Below are positions 26,525-36,458 of a stretch of DNA of 64,000 bases, one piece after another (the first letter of the stretch is position 1; each line of letters begins with the position of its first letter). The stretch spans positions 1-64,000 of the forward strand of contig CAIPAH010000009.1 in assembly GCA_903862955.1 (NCBI GenBank). Direction: 5' to 3'. The position numbers were made by a program, and so were the translations under genes. The DNA comes from an uncultured Opitutia bacterium. GTDB lineage: Bacteria > Verrucomicrobiota > Verrucomicrobiia > Opitutales > Opitutaceae. The notes below the pieces were generated by a model. It was not told the DNA's origin and did no database searches. It saw only the letters and a program-made list of their open reading frames with translations.

Positions 26525-27472
26525 ATGGCTGCCACGCTTTCCCGGCAAAAATTACTGCGCGAGTGGAAACTCTACTTCTTCGTCGTGCCGTCGCTGGTGA
26601 TGGTCCTCGTGTTCGCGTATTTCCCGGCCGGCAGCGCGATCTACCACAGCTTCTTTGAGTGGGCCGGCGGCGACACGAAGCAGCTCATCGGCTTCGACAA
26701 CTTCCGCCGCGCCTTCCACGACCAGGTGCTGCTCAACTCCTTCGTGACCGTCAGCGTGCTGATGGTGTTCAGCTTGTTCCAGATGATGCCGTCCATCCTG
26801 CTCGCGGTGCTCATCCACCGCCTCAAGAGCGACCGCTGGCAGTATATTTACCGCGTCCTCCTCGTCGTGCCGATGATCGTGCCGGGCCTCGTCCGGCTGT
26901 TCATCTGGAAGTTCTTCTTCGACCCGAATCTCGGCGTCCTCAACGGCGTGCTCGACTTCACCGGCCTGAAGAGCGTCCTCGTCGCGCTCGACCACACGTT
27001 CCACTGGGGCGTGTTCTACGCCAACGTGCCCATCGGCTGGCTGTCCCAGCCGGAACTCATCCTCCCGTCGCTCTTCCTCTGGGGCTTCCCGTGGATCGGC
27101 GCCGTCGGCGTGCTCATCTTCCTCGCGGGCCTGCAGTCCATCGGACAGGACGTCTACGAGGCGGCGGAACTCGATGGCATCGGCCCGATCGGGAAATTCA
27201 TCTACATCGAGCTGCCGCTGATCCTCACCCAGATCCGCCTCATGCTGGTACTGCTGATCGTCGCCACGCTGGGCGGCTACGGCCTCCAGCTGCAGCTGCT
27301 CAACGAGTATGGCGGTCCCGGCGGACGCGGCATGGTGCCCGGCCTGTGGATGTATAACCGCGCGTTCTACGCCGGTGAGTTCGGCTACGCCTGCGCGATC
27401 GGCATGATCATCTTCGTCTTCATCCTCGTGCTCACGTTCATCAACAACCGCTACGTCCGCGTCGAAAAATGA
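26525..27472 (+). CDS. Sugar ABC transporter permease, MalF/UgpA type
   Basis: 315 residues from the ATG at 26525 (MAATLSRQKLLREWKLYFFV); an upstream ATG at 26483 is possible. Six membrane segments are expected; clear ones are FFVVPSLVMVLVFAYFPAG, VTVSVLMVFSLFQMMPSIL, IYRVLLVVPMIVPGLVRLF and IGMIIFVFILVLTF. The cytoplasmic EAA loop (EAAELDGIGPIGKFIYIELP) contacts the ATPase. It overlaps the next permease by four bases (ATGA). No substrate-binding protein or MalK-type ATPase is encoded nearby, so those parts must come from elsewhere on the chromosome. The sugar cannot be told from the sequence; carbohydrate import is expected for the family. Confidence 0.9.
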   Translation: MAATLSRQKLLREWKLYFFVVPSLVMVLVFAYFPAGSAIYHSFFEWAGGDTKQLIGFDNFRRAFHDQVLLNSFVTVSVLMVFSLFQMMPSILLAVLIHRLKSDRWQYIYRVLLVVPMIVPGLVRLFIWKFFFDPNLGVLNGVLDFTGLKSVLVALDHTFHWGVFYANVPIGWLSQPELILPSLFLWGFPWIGAVGVLIFLAGLQSIGQDVYEAAELDGIGPIGKFIYIELPLILTQIRLMLVLLIVATLGGYGLQLQLLNEYGGPGGRGMVPGLWMYNRAFYAGEFGYACAIGMIIFVFILVLTFINNRYVRVEK

Positions 27473-28314
27473 GCCTCCCGATCGCCCGCAAGTCGGACCT
27501 GCGCCACGACTGGACGAAACACCTCTTCATCCTGTTCTTCATCCTGATCGAGCTGTTCCCGCTCTACATGATGTTCCAGGTGAGCTTCAAGGACAACGCC
27601 ACCTTCATCCGGTCGCCGTGGCTGCCGTCGAGCCCGGTCTCGTGGCATTGGGAAAACTGGGGCTTCGCGTTCAAACTCATCCTTCCCTACATCGCCAACA
27701 CCGTGTTCGTCGCCGTCACCGGCACGGTCTGCTCGCTCTTCCTCGCCATCCTCGGCGCCTACTTCTTTGCGCGCCACAAGCTCCCCGGCAGCGGCCTCCT
27801 CTGGGCCGCCTTCCTCGCCCTCATGCTCATGCCCGGCGTCGTCAACATCACGCCGCTGTTCATGTTGCTGAAATCCCTGAAGCTCCTCAACACGCTCTGG
27901 GCCCTCGTTCTCGTCGGCATCGCGGGCGGCCAGGTCTTCAGCATTTTCGTCCTGCGCAACTTCATCGAGGACCTCCCGCGCGACCTGTTTGAGGCCGCCG
28001 AGATGGACGGCGCGTCGCACCTCCAGCAGGTCTTCAACGTCGTCATCCCGATGTCCGGCCCGATCATCGGCACCCTCGCCATCCTTTCCTTCCTCGGCAT
28101 GTGGAACGACTTCCTCATGCCGCTCATCGTCCTGCGCGACAAGGAGCTCTTCACCCTCGGCGTCGGCCTCATCTACCTCGACGGCGAATACGTGAAACAG
28201 TGGGGCCAGATCATGGCCGCCTACTTCGTCGCCTCCATTCCGCTCATCATCGTGTTCCTCTTCACGATGCGCCTCTTCGTCCGCGGCCTCTCCGCCGGCG
28301 CGATCAAGGGTTGA
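27469..28314 (+). CDS. Sugar ABC transporter permease, MalG/UgpE type
   Basis: 281 residues, the expected second subunit of the import channel. Membrane segments include HLFILFFILIELFPLYMMF, IANTVFVAVTGTVCSLFLA, LLWAAFLALMLMPGVVNI and YFVASIPLIIVFLFTM. The EAA loop is EAAEMDGASHLQQVFNVVIP. Its start codon overlaps the stop of the MalF-type gene, which points to translational coupling. A hairpin follows ten bases after the stop and may end the transcript. The substrate is unknown. Confidence 0.92.
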   Translation: MSLPIARKSDLRHDWTKHLFILFFILIELFPLYMMFQVSFKDNATFIRSPWLPSSPVSWHWENWGFAFKLILPYIANTVFVAVTGTVCSLFLAILGAYFFARHKLPGSGLLWAAFLALMLMPGVVNITPLFMLLKSLKLLNTLWALVLVGIAGGQVFSIFVLRNFIEDLPRDLFEAAEMDGASHLQQVFNVVIPMSGPIIGTLAILSFLGMWNDFLMPLIVLRDKELFTLGVGLIYLDGEYVKQWGQIMAAYFVASIPLIIVFLFTMRLFVRGLSAGAIKG

Positions 28315-28323
28315 CGCCCACGT

Positions 28324-28347
28324 AGGGCAGGGTCTCCGACCCGCCCT
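28324..28347. terminator. Hairpin after the permease pair
   Basis: AGGGC-a-GGGTC, loop TCC, GACCC-GCCCT forms a ten-pair stem with one bulged A immediately after the permease operon. Only three T residues follow, so termination is uncertain. The sequence (gtagggcagggtctccgacc) also resembles a dispersed palindromic repeat. Confidence 0.5.
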
Positions 28348-28557
28348 TTGCTGCAGGGCAAGTTTTCCTCGCGGCTCCGGGCCTTTTCGTTGGAGACGCG
28401 GCACCCTCGCCGTGTTTTTTCCACTCGAGGATCCCGCCTGTTAGCCACAGGGCCGGCAGGGGCCAAACCGCCCCCACCATGGCCTCCGCAGCGTGTGCAC
28501 TGTGCACGATGGGCCCTGAACCGTCGCTCTTTTTGCACGGAAAATGCCCGTGCGCAA

Positions 28558-28574
28558 TTGGCACATTAACCGCA
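28558..28574 (+). promoter_or_regulatory. Sigma-54-like promoter before the ECF sigma gene
   Basis: TTGGCACATTAACCGCA has a perfect TTGGCAC -24 element. GG (28560-28561) and GC (28572-28573) are ten bases apart, although the -12 box reads CCGCA instead of TTGCA. It lies 120 bases before the ECF sigma gene. A hairpin (GCACGG...CCGTGC) precedes it. Weaker than the other four. Confidence 0.55.
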
Positions 28575-28693
28575 GGTATTTTTTAACTCACTATGGAATA
28601 ATAGCTAACACAACAACCCGAGGCGCTTGGCACGTATTGAGGTAGGTGGAGACCCGATAGCAGACACTCTCAACCTAAACTATCCTACCCGCC

Positions 28694-29461
28694 ATGTATT
28701 CCTCTTCAGCCGGTCTCGGTACACCCGCCAAGTCTTACCGCACCGCGAAATCGTCCTCCTCGTCCGCCGTCACTCCCCCGTCCACTTCCGCCCAAGAGGC
28801 CCTCATCGATGCAGGGCTGGTCCAGCGCTTCAATGCCGGCGAGGACGCCGCGTTCGTCCAGATCATGGAGCGCTACCGCGCCAAGATCTTCACCGTCACC
28901 CTCGGACTGCTCCGCAACCACGCCGACGCCGAGGAAATCACGCAGGACACGTTCATCCGCGCCCACCGCGGGCTCGGCCGGTTCCGCGGCGACTCGTCCC
29001 TCGCCACCTGGCTCTACCGCATCGCGGTCAACCTCGCCCGCAACCGCTACTGGTATTTCTTCCGCCGCCGCCGGCAGGACTCCCTCTCGCTCGACTGCGC
29101 ACTGAGCGAGGACAACGCCGGCACGTTCGCCGACCTCGTCGCCGATGTCGCCCAGGATCCCGCCCAGGAGGCGGCCACCGGCGAGTTCACCCGGCTGATC
29201 AACGCCTGCATGGAGCAGCTCGACGCCCGCCACCGTGAGATCCTTACGCTGCGCAACGTCCTGAACCGCTCCTACGACGAAATCGCCCAGACCCTCGGCA
29301 TCAACGTCGGCACCGTGAAGAGCCGCATCGCCCGGGCCCGCGAAAACCTCCGCACCCTGCTCGCCGCCGCCTGCCCCGAATTCGCCCTCGATTCCGAGGC
29401 CTCCGACTGGTTCATCCCGACGCGGTCCACCTACGGCCGCCCCACGATCGCCAGCGCGTAA
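28694..29461 (+). CDS. ECF-type RNA polymerase sigma factor
   Basis: 255 residues. About 38 Ser/Thr-rich residues precede a standard region 2 (VQRFNAGEDAAFVQIMERYR; NHADAEEITQDTFIRAHRGL; SSLATWLYRIAVNLARNRYW). A short linker leads to region 4 (MEQLDARHREILTLRNVLNR; YDEIAQTLGINVGTVKSRIA). A tail of about 27 residues follows. No anti-sigma factor gene is adjacent, which is unusual for the group and suggests control by transcription or by the N- and C-terminal extensions. A sigma-54-like promoter upstream and a strong bidirectional terminator downstream make it a single-gene unit. Targets are unknown. Confidence 0.9.
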   Translation: MYSSSAGLGTPAKSYRTAKSSSSSAVTPPSTSAQEALIDAGLVQRFNAGEDAAFVQIMERYRAKIFTVTLGLLRNHADAEEITQDTFIRAHRGLGRFRGDSSLATWLYRIAVNLARNRYWYFFRRRRQDSLSLDCALSEDNAGTFADLVADVAQDPAQEAATGEFTRLINACMEQLDARHREILTLRNVLNRSYDEIAQTLGINVGTVKSRIARARENLRTLLAAACPEFALDSEASDWFIPTRSTYGRPTIASA

Positions 29462-29491
29462 TCGCCCTTAATTTAGTTCGCCCAAAAAAAG

Positions 29492-29530
29492 ACAAGCCAC
29501 GCGGTTTTTTGCCGCGTGGCCTTGTTTTTT
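29492..29530. terminator. Rho-independent terminator, bidirectional
   Basis: ACAAGCCACGCGG pairs with CCGCGTGGC-C-TTGT (one bulge) around a TTTTTTG loop. It is followed by TTTTTT and preceded by AAAAAAA. The stem strength and flanking A and T tracts fit intrinsic termination in both directions, isolating the ECF sigma gene from the glycosylase gene. Confidence 0.9.
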
Positions 29531-29556
29531 GGCCCCGGCTCCACTGAATAAGCCGC

Positions 29557-30680
29557 GTGCCTGACGTCCTCACCGTCACTCCCCTCGCCGCGCGTCGCTT
29601 CCTGCGCCGGGCGCTGCTGCTGGACCGCCCCGCCCCCGACATCGGCACCGCGCTCGTCCACCACGGCTACATCCAGATCGACCCCATCAACGTCTGCGGC
29701 CGCATGCATGACCTGATCCTGCGCAACCGCGTGGCGGGCTATCGCGAGGGCGATCTCATGCGGCACCTGCACGGCAACGCCACCCCGCTGACCGCCGCCC
29801 AACGCACCGCGTTCGAGCACCACCTGCCCGACACCCACGTCCTCGTGGCCTTTCCCGTCGCCGCCTGGCCGCACCTCCTCGGCGCCATGCGTCATCGCAC
29901 CCGCATTTCAGGCGCCTGGTCCGGCCGGCTCACGCCCCGGGAAAAGGATTTCGCCACCACGCTCCTCGCGGAAATCGCCGCGCGTGGACCGCTTTCGTCC
30001 GCTGACTTCGACGATGACCGTCGCGGCCGCCGCGTTTGGGGCGCCGCCACGCTCGCCAAGTCGACTCTGCAAAAACTCTTCTTCCACGGCCGCCTGCTCA
30101 TCGCCCGCCGCGACAACAACCGCCGCATCTACGACCTGCCCGAACGCATCCTCACCGCCGCGATCCTCGCCCAACCCGAGCCCACCGCTGCCGAAACCGC
30201 CCGCTGGAGCGTTCTCCTGAAACTCCGCCAGCGCCGCCTCACCCGTCTCAAACGCGCCGAATTCGCCCTCGTGGCTGACGCTGTCCAAGCCGTTTCCCTC
30301 GGCGTCGGGCCGTTGCTCTACTGCCTCCGCGAAGACGTCCCCCTCCTCCACGCCGCGCTCGCCGAATCGAAACTCGAAAATCGAAAATTCTAGCGCCGCT
30401 CCTCCTGGCCCCGCTCGACCCTCTCATCTACGACCGCGAGGTGAGCCGCCTGCTCTGGGATTTCGATTACAACTGGGAAGTCTACACGCCGCCCCACAAG
30501 CGCGTGCGCGGTTACTACGCCCTGCCGATCCTTTCGGGCCACGAACTCGTGGGCCACGTCGACCCCAAGGCCGACCGCGAGAAGAAGAAACTGCAGATCG
30601 TCTCCCGCTCCGTCCGCCGCGGCCACCAGGTCGCCGGCGCCGTGAGCGAACTCGCCCAGTGGCTCGGCCTCCGCCGCTAG
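29557..30680 (+). pseudogene. YcaQ-like DNA glycosylase, frameshifted at a repeat
   Basis: The first frame (GTG start, stop at 30393) encodes 278 residues of an HTH_42/YcaQ-type winged-helix glycosylase, including the catalytic IQIDP motif (Q-x-D) of the subfamily that opens alkylated or cross-linked DNA. It ends LAESKLENRKF, which is the translation of a CGAAAATCGAAAATTC repeat. Directly after, in another frame (30393-30680), the normal C terminus resumes: APLLLAPLDPLIYDRE, then FDYNWEVYTPPHKRVRGYY and HVDPKADREKKKL. The repeat insertion therefore seems to have both shifted the frame and supplied a stop. The N-terminal part alone may still be made; loss of the conserved C-terminal segment makes activity doubtful. 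A sequencing error is the alternative. Confidence 0.8.
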
Positions 30681-30693
30681 CTGGGCGCGGCCC

Positions 30694-30717
30694 AGTGGCA
30701 TCGGCTTCCAGCCGATG
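30694..30717. repeat. Palindromic repeat AGTGG-CATCGGCTTCCAGCCGATG
   Basis: CATCGGCT-TCC-AGCCGATG is a perfect 8-bp-arm palindrome preceded by AGTGG. The same unit is found twice, in opposite directions, at 52142-52198, where it is translated within a gene. Here it lies between the YcaQ-like gene and recQ. Confidence 0.8.
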
Positions 30718-30827
30718 AATACCGCCGGGCATCCCAGCCCCGCCTTCCCTTCTTCGCTTCCCACCAAGCGGATTTTTCACGCTGCAAGCTTGCCGGTGCG
30801 GAAAGCGGCCCCGCACACTGACCTTTC

Positions 30828-32654
30828 GTGGACGACCTTCTCCTCACGCTCAAACGCACCTTCGGCTACAGCACCTTCCGCCCGCTCCAGCGCGAGATCA
30901 TCGCGGCCACCCTCGCCGGCCAGGACGTCTTCGCCCTGCTGCCCACCGGCGGCGGCAAGTCCCTCTGCTTCCAGCTCCCCGCCCTCGCCCGCGACGGCCT
31001 CACCGTCGTCGTTTCGCCTCTAATCGCGCTGATGAAGGACCAGGTCGATGCGCTGCAGGCCAGCGGCGTCGCGGCGACATTTCTCAACTCCACCCTCGGC
31101 GCCGAAGAGTCACGCGCCCGGCTGCGGGGGCTTCACCGCGGCGAGTTCAAGCTCCTCTACGTCGCCCCGGAGCGGCTGATGCTCGACGGCTGGAGCGAAA
31201 ATCTGAAGGCGTGGAACGTCACCTGCCTCGCCATCGACGAGGCCCACTGCGTGTCTGAGTGGGGCCACGACTTCCGTCCCGAGTATCGCCAGCTCGCCCG
31301 CCTCCGCGCGACCTTGCCCGGCGTGCCGCTGATGGCGCTCACCGCCACCGCGACCGGCCGCGTGCGCCAGGACATCGTCACGCACCTGCAGCTCCGTTCG
31401 CCGGTGACGTTCGTCGCGAGCTTCAACCGCCCCAACCTCACCTACCGCGTCACCCCCAAGGACCAGCCGCTGAAGCAGATCATCGATTTCGTGCGCCCGC
31501 GGGAGCACGAGAGCGGCATCATCTACTGCGCCAGCCGCGCCGCCACCGAGCGCGTGGCCGAGTCGCTCACCAGCCGGGGTTTCTCCGCGCGACCCTACCA
31601 TGCCGGCCTCACCGGCGAGGAGCGGTCCACCCACCAGGAGCAGTTCCTCCGGGACGACACCCGCATCATCTGTGCGACCATCGCGTTCGGCATGGGCATC
31701 AACAAGCCCAACGTCCGCTGGATCATCCACCACGACCTGCCCAAGAACATCGAGGGCTACTACCAGGAGACCGGGCGCGCGGGCCGCGACGGCCTGCCCG
31801 CCGACTGCCTGCTGCTGTTCAGCGCGGGCGACGTGGCCAAGCAGACGCATTTCCTCGACGAGATCTCCGACGAACAGGAACAGCAGGTCGCCCGCGCCCA
31901 GCTCCGCCAGATTGTCCACTACGCCGAGAGCTCGGGCTGCCGCCGCGCCGAGCTGCTGGCGTATTTCGGCGAGAAATTCCCTCTCGATAACTGCGGCGCG
32001 TGTGACAACTGCCTCGAGCCGCGCGACACCTACGACGGCACCGTCGTCGCGCAAAAATTCCTCTCCTGCGTCTACCGCATCGCCCAAAACAGCCGCTTCG
32101 GCGTCGGCCTCAACCACGTCATCGAGGTGCTCACCGGCGCCGAGACCGACAAGATCCGCCGTTGGGGCCACGACACGCTCAGCACCTACGGCATCGGCCG
32201 CGAACTCTCCCGGCCGCAGTGGGCCGCCGTCGGCCGCGAACTCATGCGCCTCGGCTACGTCACGGTCGCCGAGGGCGAATATGCCACGCTCCAGCTCACG
32301 CCCGAGGGCCTGGCCCTACTCAAGGCGCGCACGCCCGTCACCCTCACCAAGCCGATGGACCTGCCCAAGGCGAAGCGTGTCGTCCGCCGCGAGGGCGACA
32401 TCGCGTGCGACGAGATTTTGTTCGAGCGCCTTCGCACGCTGCGCAAGAAACTCGCCGACGAGCGCAAGGTCCCCGCCTACATCGTGTTTGGCGATACCAC
32501 GCTCCGCGCGATGGCACGCTACTACCCGTCCACGCTGGCAGCGATGGAAGGCATCCCCGGCCTGGGCGAGAAAAAGCGCGCCGAGTTCGGCGCCACTTTC
32601 GCCGCCGAGATCACCGCCTACCTCGCAACCAACTCCAGGCAGGCCTTTGATTGA
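30828..32654 (+). CDS. recQ: ATP-dependent DNA helicase RecQ
   Basis: 608 residues from a GTG start. The helicase core has motif 0 (FGYSTFRPLQREII), Walker A (LLPTGGGKSLCFQLPAL), the DEAH box (AIDEAHCVSEWGHDFRPEY) and motif VI (QETGRAGRDGLP). The zinc site is complete (Cys in SSGCRRAELLAYF, then DNCGACDNCL). A winged-helix RQC domain follows, then a C-terminal HRDC domain (DEILFERLRTLRKKLADERK). It unwinds recombination and replication intermediates. The length and domain order match standard bacterial RecQ. It appears to be monocistronic, with a dispersed repeat before the convergent GH127 gene. Confidence 0.96.
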   Translation: MDDLLLTLKRTFGYSTFRPLQREIIAATLAGQDVFALLPTGGGKSLCFQLPALARDGLTVVVSPLIALMKDQVDALQASGVAATFLNSTLGAEESRARLRGLHRGEFKLLYVAPERLMLDGWSENLKAWNVTCLAIDEAHCVSEWGHDFRPEYRQLARLRATLPGVPLMALTATATGRVRQDIVTHLQLRSPVTFVASFNRPNLTYRVTPKDQPLKQIIDFVRPREHESGIIYCASRAATERVAESLTSRGFSARPYHAGLTGEERSTHQEQFLRDDTRIICATIAFGMGINKPNVRWIIHHDLPKNIEGYYQETGRAGRDGLPADCLLLFSAGDVAKQTHFLDEISDEQEQQVARAQLRQIVHYAESSGCRRAELLAYFGEKFPLDNCGACDNCLEPRDTYDGTVVAQKFLSCVYRIAQNSRFGVGLNHVIEVLTGAETDKIRRWGHDTLSTYGIGRELSRPQWAAVGRELMRLGYVTVAEGEYATLQLTPEGLALLKARTPVTLTKPMDLPKAKRVVRREGDIACDEILFERLRTLRKKLADERKVPAYIVFGDTTLRAMARYYPSTLAAMEGIPGLGEKKRAEFGATFAAEITAYLATNSRQAFD

Positions 32655-32655
32655 A

Positions 32656-32717
32656 GGAGAAGCCCGGAAACCAGGAATGCGAACCGCGGAATTTTCCCCG
32701 CTTCCTGGCTTCCCCTT
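32656..32717. repeat. Inverted repeat (GAAGCCCGGAAACCAGGAA type)
   Basis: GGAGAAGCCCGGAAACCAGG and GCTTCCTGGCTTCCCCTT face each other in the gap between two convergent genes. Same family as 23521-23577 and the translated copy in the DUF885 gene. Confidence 0.75.
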
Positions 32718-32723
32718 AAAATC

Positions 32724-34616
<1,893 letters not shown>

Positions 34617-34760
34617 CCCGCGAGCCCGCCAGATTCCGGCGAGTCAGGCAATCGCCGTGTGCTGAAAGAACATTTCAGCCCGCGGTCTCCGCCATTCCCA
34701 TCGCTCCATTGGTCCCATAGGTCGCATCCGTCCCATAGGTCCCAGAGACCCAAAGCTCCC

Positions 34761-36278
34761 TCACTTCAGGAACAGCTTGTAAGCCGCGCTGTTCGTTTCC
34801 TCCCAGTAGCGGTAGCCGAGCGTCCGGAGAAACTTCCGGAACACCTTCATCTCCGCCGGCGGCACCTGCAGCCCCACGAGGATGCGTCCATAGTCGGCAC
34901 CGTGGTTGCGGTAGTGGAACAGGCTGATGTTCCAGTTGGGCGACATCGAATCGAGGAAGTTCATCAGCGCGCCCGTCCGCTCGGGAAATTCGAAGCGCAG
35001 CAGCAGCTCGTTCTTCGCCAGCGCCGACCGCCCACCGACCATGTGCCGCACGTGCAGCTTCGCCATCTCGTCGCCGGTCAGGTCGAGGGTCTTGAAGCCG
35101 TGCCGGCTGAAATGCGCCGCGATCCGGCCGCTCTCCGCCCGGCCCGCCGTCTGCATGCCCACGAAGATGTGCGCCACCTTCGCATCCGCGATGCGGTAGT
35201 TGAACTCCGTCACGTTGCGGTGCCCGATCAGCTGGCAGAAGCGCCGCAGGCTGCCGCGGGCCTCCGGGATCGTCACTGCGAAAAGTCCTTCGCGGTGCTC
35301 GCCGACCTCCGCCCGCTCCGCGATGAAGCGCAGCCGGTCAAAATTCATGTTCGCCCCGCTCGCCACTGCCACGAGCGTCGCGCCTTTCAGCCGCCGGCGC
35401 TCGACATACGCCTTGGCCCCCGCGATCGCCACCGCCCCCGCCGGCTCCAGCACCGCGCGCGTGTCCTCAAACATGTCCTTGATCGCCGCACAGATGTCGT
35501 CGGTGGTCACCCGCACCACCTCGTCCAGGTGCGCGCGGCAGAGCCGGAACGTCTCGCGGCCCACTTGCCGGACGGCCACGCCATCGGCAAACAGCCCGGC
35601 GCGGTCCAGCCGCACCAGCCGGCCTGCCTTGATTGACTGATACATCGCGTCCGAATCGAAGGGCTCGACGCCAATCACCCGGATCTTCGGGTTCAGGGCC
35701 TTCACATACGCCGCGATGCCCGCCGCCAGGCCACCTCCTCCGACCGCCACGAAGATCGCATGCAGCGGTCCCTGGTGCTGCTGCAGGATTTCCCGCGCGA
35801 TCGTGCCCTGGCCCGCAATGACGTCGGGATCCTCGAAGGGATGCACGAACGTCAGTTTCTGTTTCTTCTCGATCACGCGCGCGTGCACGTAGGCTTCGTC
35901 AAAATTGTCCCCGAAGAGCACCACCTCGCCGCCGCGGGCCTTCACGGCCATGACCTTCACCTGCGGCGTCGTCACCGGCATGACGATGAGCGCGTGGCAG
36001 CCCAGGCGCTTGGCCGCGAGCGCGACGCCCTGCGCGTGGTTGCCGGCGGACGCGCAGATCACCCCGCGCGCCAGCACGGCCGGCGCCAGTTGCGCCATCT
36101 TGTTGTAGGCCCCGCGTAGCTTGAAGGAGAAGACGCTCTGCATGTCCTCCCGCTTCAACAGCAGCGTGTTGTTGAGCCGCGCCGAAAGGTGCGCCGCCTT
36201 CTCGAGCGGGGTTTCCCGCGCGACGTCATAGACGCGGGCGGTCAGGATCTTCTGGAGATAATCGATTTTTGGCGGCAT
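34761..36278 (-). CDS. ilvA: Threonine ammonia-lyase, biosynthetic
   Basis: 505 residues from the ATG at 36278 (MPPKIDYLQKILTARVYDVA), the usual length of biosynthetic IlvA. It converts threonine to 2-oxobutanoate, the first step to isoleucine. The PLP lysine is in SVFSFKLRGAYNKM, the phosphate-binding Gly loop is VGGGGLAAGIAAY, and SAGNHAQGVALAA matches the family. Two C-terminal ACT-like regulatory domains are present (about 320-400, beginning EHREGLFAVTIPEARGSLRR, and 420-505 with ERTGALMNFLDSMSPNWNIS), so feedback control by isoleucine is expected. A perfect hairpin lies immediately before the start codon (see separate entry). Confidence 0.96.
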   Translation of the reverse strand: MPPKIDYLQKILTARVYDVARETPLEKAAHLSARLNNTLLLKREDMQSVFSFKLRGAYNKMAQLAPAVLARGVICASAGNHAQGVALAAKRLGCHALIVMPVTTPQVKVMAVKARGGEVVLFGDNFDEAYVHARVIEKKQKLTFVHPFEDPDVIAGQGTIAREILQQHQGPLHAIFVAVGGGGLAAGIAAYVKALNPKIRVIGVEPFDSDAMYQSIKAGRLVRLDRAGLFADGVAVRQVGRETFRLCRAHLDEVVRVTTDDICAAIKDMFEDTRAVLEPAGAVAIAGAKAYVERRRLKGATLVAVASGANMNFDRLRFIAERAEVGEHREGLFAVTIPEARGSLRRFCQLIGHRNVTEFNYRIADAKVAHIFVGMQTAGRAESGRIAAHFSRHGFKTLDLTGDEMAKLHVRHMVGGRSALAKNELLLRFEFPERTGALMNFLDSMSPNWNISLFHYRNHGADYGRILVGLQVPPAEMKVFRKFLRTLGYRYWEETNSAAYKLFLK

Positions 36279-36284
36279 AGGGGG

Positions 36285-36301
36285 ACCCCCTCCGAGGGGG
36301 T
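36285..36301 (-). promoter_or_regulatory. Hairpin covering the ribosome site of ilvA
   Basis: On the message, ACCCCC-TCGGA-GGGGGT forms a perfect six-pair stem, followed by CCCCCT and the AUG. The GGAGGGGG stretch is the only purine-rich ribosome-site candidate and is locked in the stem. It can pair either with the upstream CCCCC or with the CCCCC next to the AUG. This could throttle or switch translation, or could be only a dispersed repeat. Confidence 0.45.
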
Positions 36302-36458
36302 GGGTCTGGCACCTCCCACGGCCGGTGTCCACCCCGTTTTCCGCCTATGACAGCCCCGGCCGACGGATTTCTGACGCGACGCCTGCGACGGTCGCGACGC
36401 CAACGCACCGGCTGCTTGCCGTCGCGTCCTTCGCGAGCGTCGCGAGACCCGTTTTTCT

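Noticed and set aside
28627-28642. A second TTGGCACG sequence before the ECF sigma gene
   Set aside because: The -12 position reads GG instead of GC, so the required GG-N10-GC pair is absent.
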